NCBI GenBank assembly: GCA_026396425.1
Contig: JAPLWU010000038.1
Location: 1 to 20,058 of the forward strand
Direction: 5' to 3'
DNA length: 20,058 bases
Origin: Microcaldota archaeon
GTDB taxonomy: Archaea; Micrarchaeota; Micrarchaeia; Burarchaeales; JAKAKT01
The notes beneath the pieces are model-generated. The model was given only the letters and a program-made list of their open reading frames with translations, was not told the origin of the DNA and did not search any database. Positions within the stretch are counted from its first letter, which is position 1, and each line of letters begins with the position of its first letter. Shown one piece after another: positions 19,213 to 20,058 of this stretch. The position numbers and the translations under genes were made by a program.

Positions 19213-20058
19213 ATGCAGGACGCTTTCGTGTACCCTCGGGGGAGGAGGGCAAAAAGGATAGTCCGAGAGTTCGGGCTGGGACCTGAGAAGGTCGCAAAGA
19301 TAACGGTACTTGGGGTGGGGCCCTGGGGCGCGAAGAGCAGGAATGTATTGGAAAAATCAAATATGCTTGAAGGCCAGGGGCTCATTTTCCCAAGGAGGAA
19401 TTTGGTCATAAGGTCCAACGTGCTTGAGGAGGGGATAATCGCATCCGGGGCGAGGCAGGGGTGGAAATCCGAAGAGCTCCGCCATGGCGGACTAAGCATG
19501 ACGGCGTTTGGGGCTTGGTGCAATGAGACGGCGTGGCCTCTTGTCGAGACAATCTTTGAAGGCAAGCCTCTTTACATACGGTCCGATTCGCACGAGGATG
19601 CTCTGGGCAGGGGGGCATACGAGTCAATTCCGTTCCCGAACGCTTATGGCAAGTATACTGAACCGCAAATGCGGGCGGTGGTTTTCTCGAGAGAGCTTTT
19701 CAGGGTCGTTGGCAGCTACTTTTCCGATACCGCCAAGGCGTTCAGGAAAACGTGCGGAAGCGTGCAGCAGGGGATGAATGTGTTCATATCGCAGTTCATA
19801 GGCATGCCCTCTACAGAACACGGGGTCATCATACCTTTCATGAGCGCCGTGGTAAAAAGCACCCTTTTTGAGGGGAAGCCGGGAAACGGGCTCGTTAGAT
19901 TCGAGTACGGGATGGGGAAGGGCGCGCTTTCAGGCAGGAGCATCATAATCGAGAACGGAGCCGCAGTCGAGACGATAGTGGGCAAGACGAGGAAGGAGGG
20001 GTTGTACTGCTCTTACGAAGGCACGAACGCGATGGCGATGGACTTGGCCGCAGCCGAA
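19213..20058 (+). CDS. PEP/pyruvate-binding domain protein, partial (3' end outside window)
   Basis: 282 codons are present with no stop. The segment YIRSDSHEDALGRGAYES (121-138) matches the nucleotide/pyruvate-binding N-terminal domain of PEP synthase and pyruvate phosphate dikinase (RS-x-x-x-ED...), and GMNVFISQFIGMP (187-199) corresponds to the conserved V-x-V-x-x-Q-x-M strand. RFEYGMGKGALSGR (229-242) resembles the later glycine-rich part. About 110 residues precede the motif, longer than in typical PEP synthase, so it may be a divergent PPDK_N-domain protein and not the gluconeogenic enzyme. The ATG at 19213 is chosen from the TATA spacing; a TTG two codons upstream is the alternative. 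Confidence 0.75.
   Translation, partial: MQDAFVYPRGRRAKRIVREFGLGPEKVAKITVLGVGPWGAKSRNVLEKSNMLEGQGLIFPRRNLVIRSNVLEEGIIASGARQGWKSEELRHGGLSMTAFGAWCNETAWPLVETIFEGKPLYIRSDSHEDALGRGAYESIPFPNAYGKYTEPQMRAVVFSRELFRVVGSYFSDTAKAFRKTCGSVQQGMNVFISQFIGMPSTEHGVIIPFMSAVVKSTLFEGKPGNGLVRFEYGMGKGALSGRSIIIENGAAVETIVGKTRKEGLYCSYEGTNAMAMDLAAAE

Overview
The window looks like a chromosomal segment of an archaeon. Support comes from a transcription factor B gene (zinc ribbon, B-finger, two cyclin-type repeats), a prefoldin beta subunit, archaeal-type SecF and SecD, a free-standing AlaX editing protein, an intron-containing tRNA-Asp, TATA-like boxes about 25-30 nt before several start codons (some apparently leaderless), and GGTGAT-type Shine-Dalgarno (SD) sites elsewhere. 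The compact layout and the Cys-rich lipoprotein would fit an uncultured DPANN-like lineage, but that placement is an inference from gene style and is weak.

Layout. 1-195 holds repeats and hairpins of unknown nature. 196-326 is tRNA-Asp(GTC) with an intron. A minus-strand flavin/NAD(P) oxidoreductase (342-1076) diverges from a secreted DUF4139 protein (1191-2639). From 9388 down to 2708 the minus strand carries six tightly packed genes, secF-secD-alaX-ABC permease-ABC ATPase-DUF47/PhoU-like, with overlaps or gaps of at most about 30 nt. Upstream of them is an unrecognised 392-aa protein (9479-10657). A hairpin- and G-rich intergenic region (10741-10947) separates it from a plus-strand prefoldin beta/minimal alkylguanine-DNA alkyltransferase pair. 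Next come minus-strand HEAT-like reading frames that appear to be one broken gene (11703-13347), then the TFB gene with a repeat-rich leader, a Cys-rich lipoprotein, and a small charged protein with a leaderless-type promoter.

The most unusual part is 16226-19121. It is visibly AT-rich, uses different codons (AGA, ATA, TTA) from its neighbours, and lies between two 43-bp near-identical direct repeats (16183-16225 and 19122-19164). It encodes a DUF4365-like nuclease-fold/TPR protein preceded by a 23-codon overlapping leader ORF, a 47-aa AbrB/SpoVT-type DNA-binding protein, a 175-aa protein starting with a YIDQSG motif (possible RNase-H-like/DUF3800-like fold), and a roughly 100-nt potentially structured RNA overlapping the end of that last gene. 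I read this as a horizontally acquired accessory cassette, possibly a defence or toxin-antitoxin-like system. That function is inferred. After the island the GC-rich backbone resumes with a truncated PEP/pyruvate-binding (PEP synthase/PPDK-like) gene that runs off the end.

The second notable structure is the TFB leader. A 19-bp direct repeat occurs twice, and an inverted partner just before the start codon could pair with either copy and reach the SD site.
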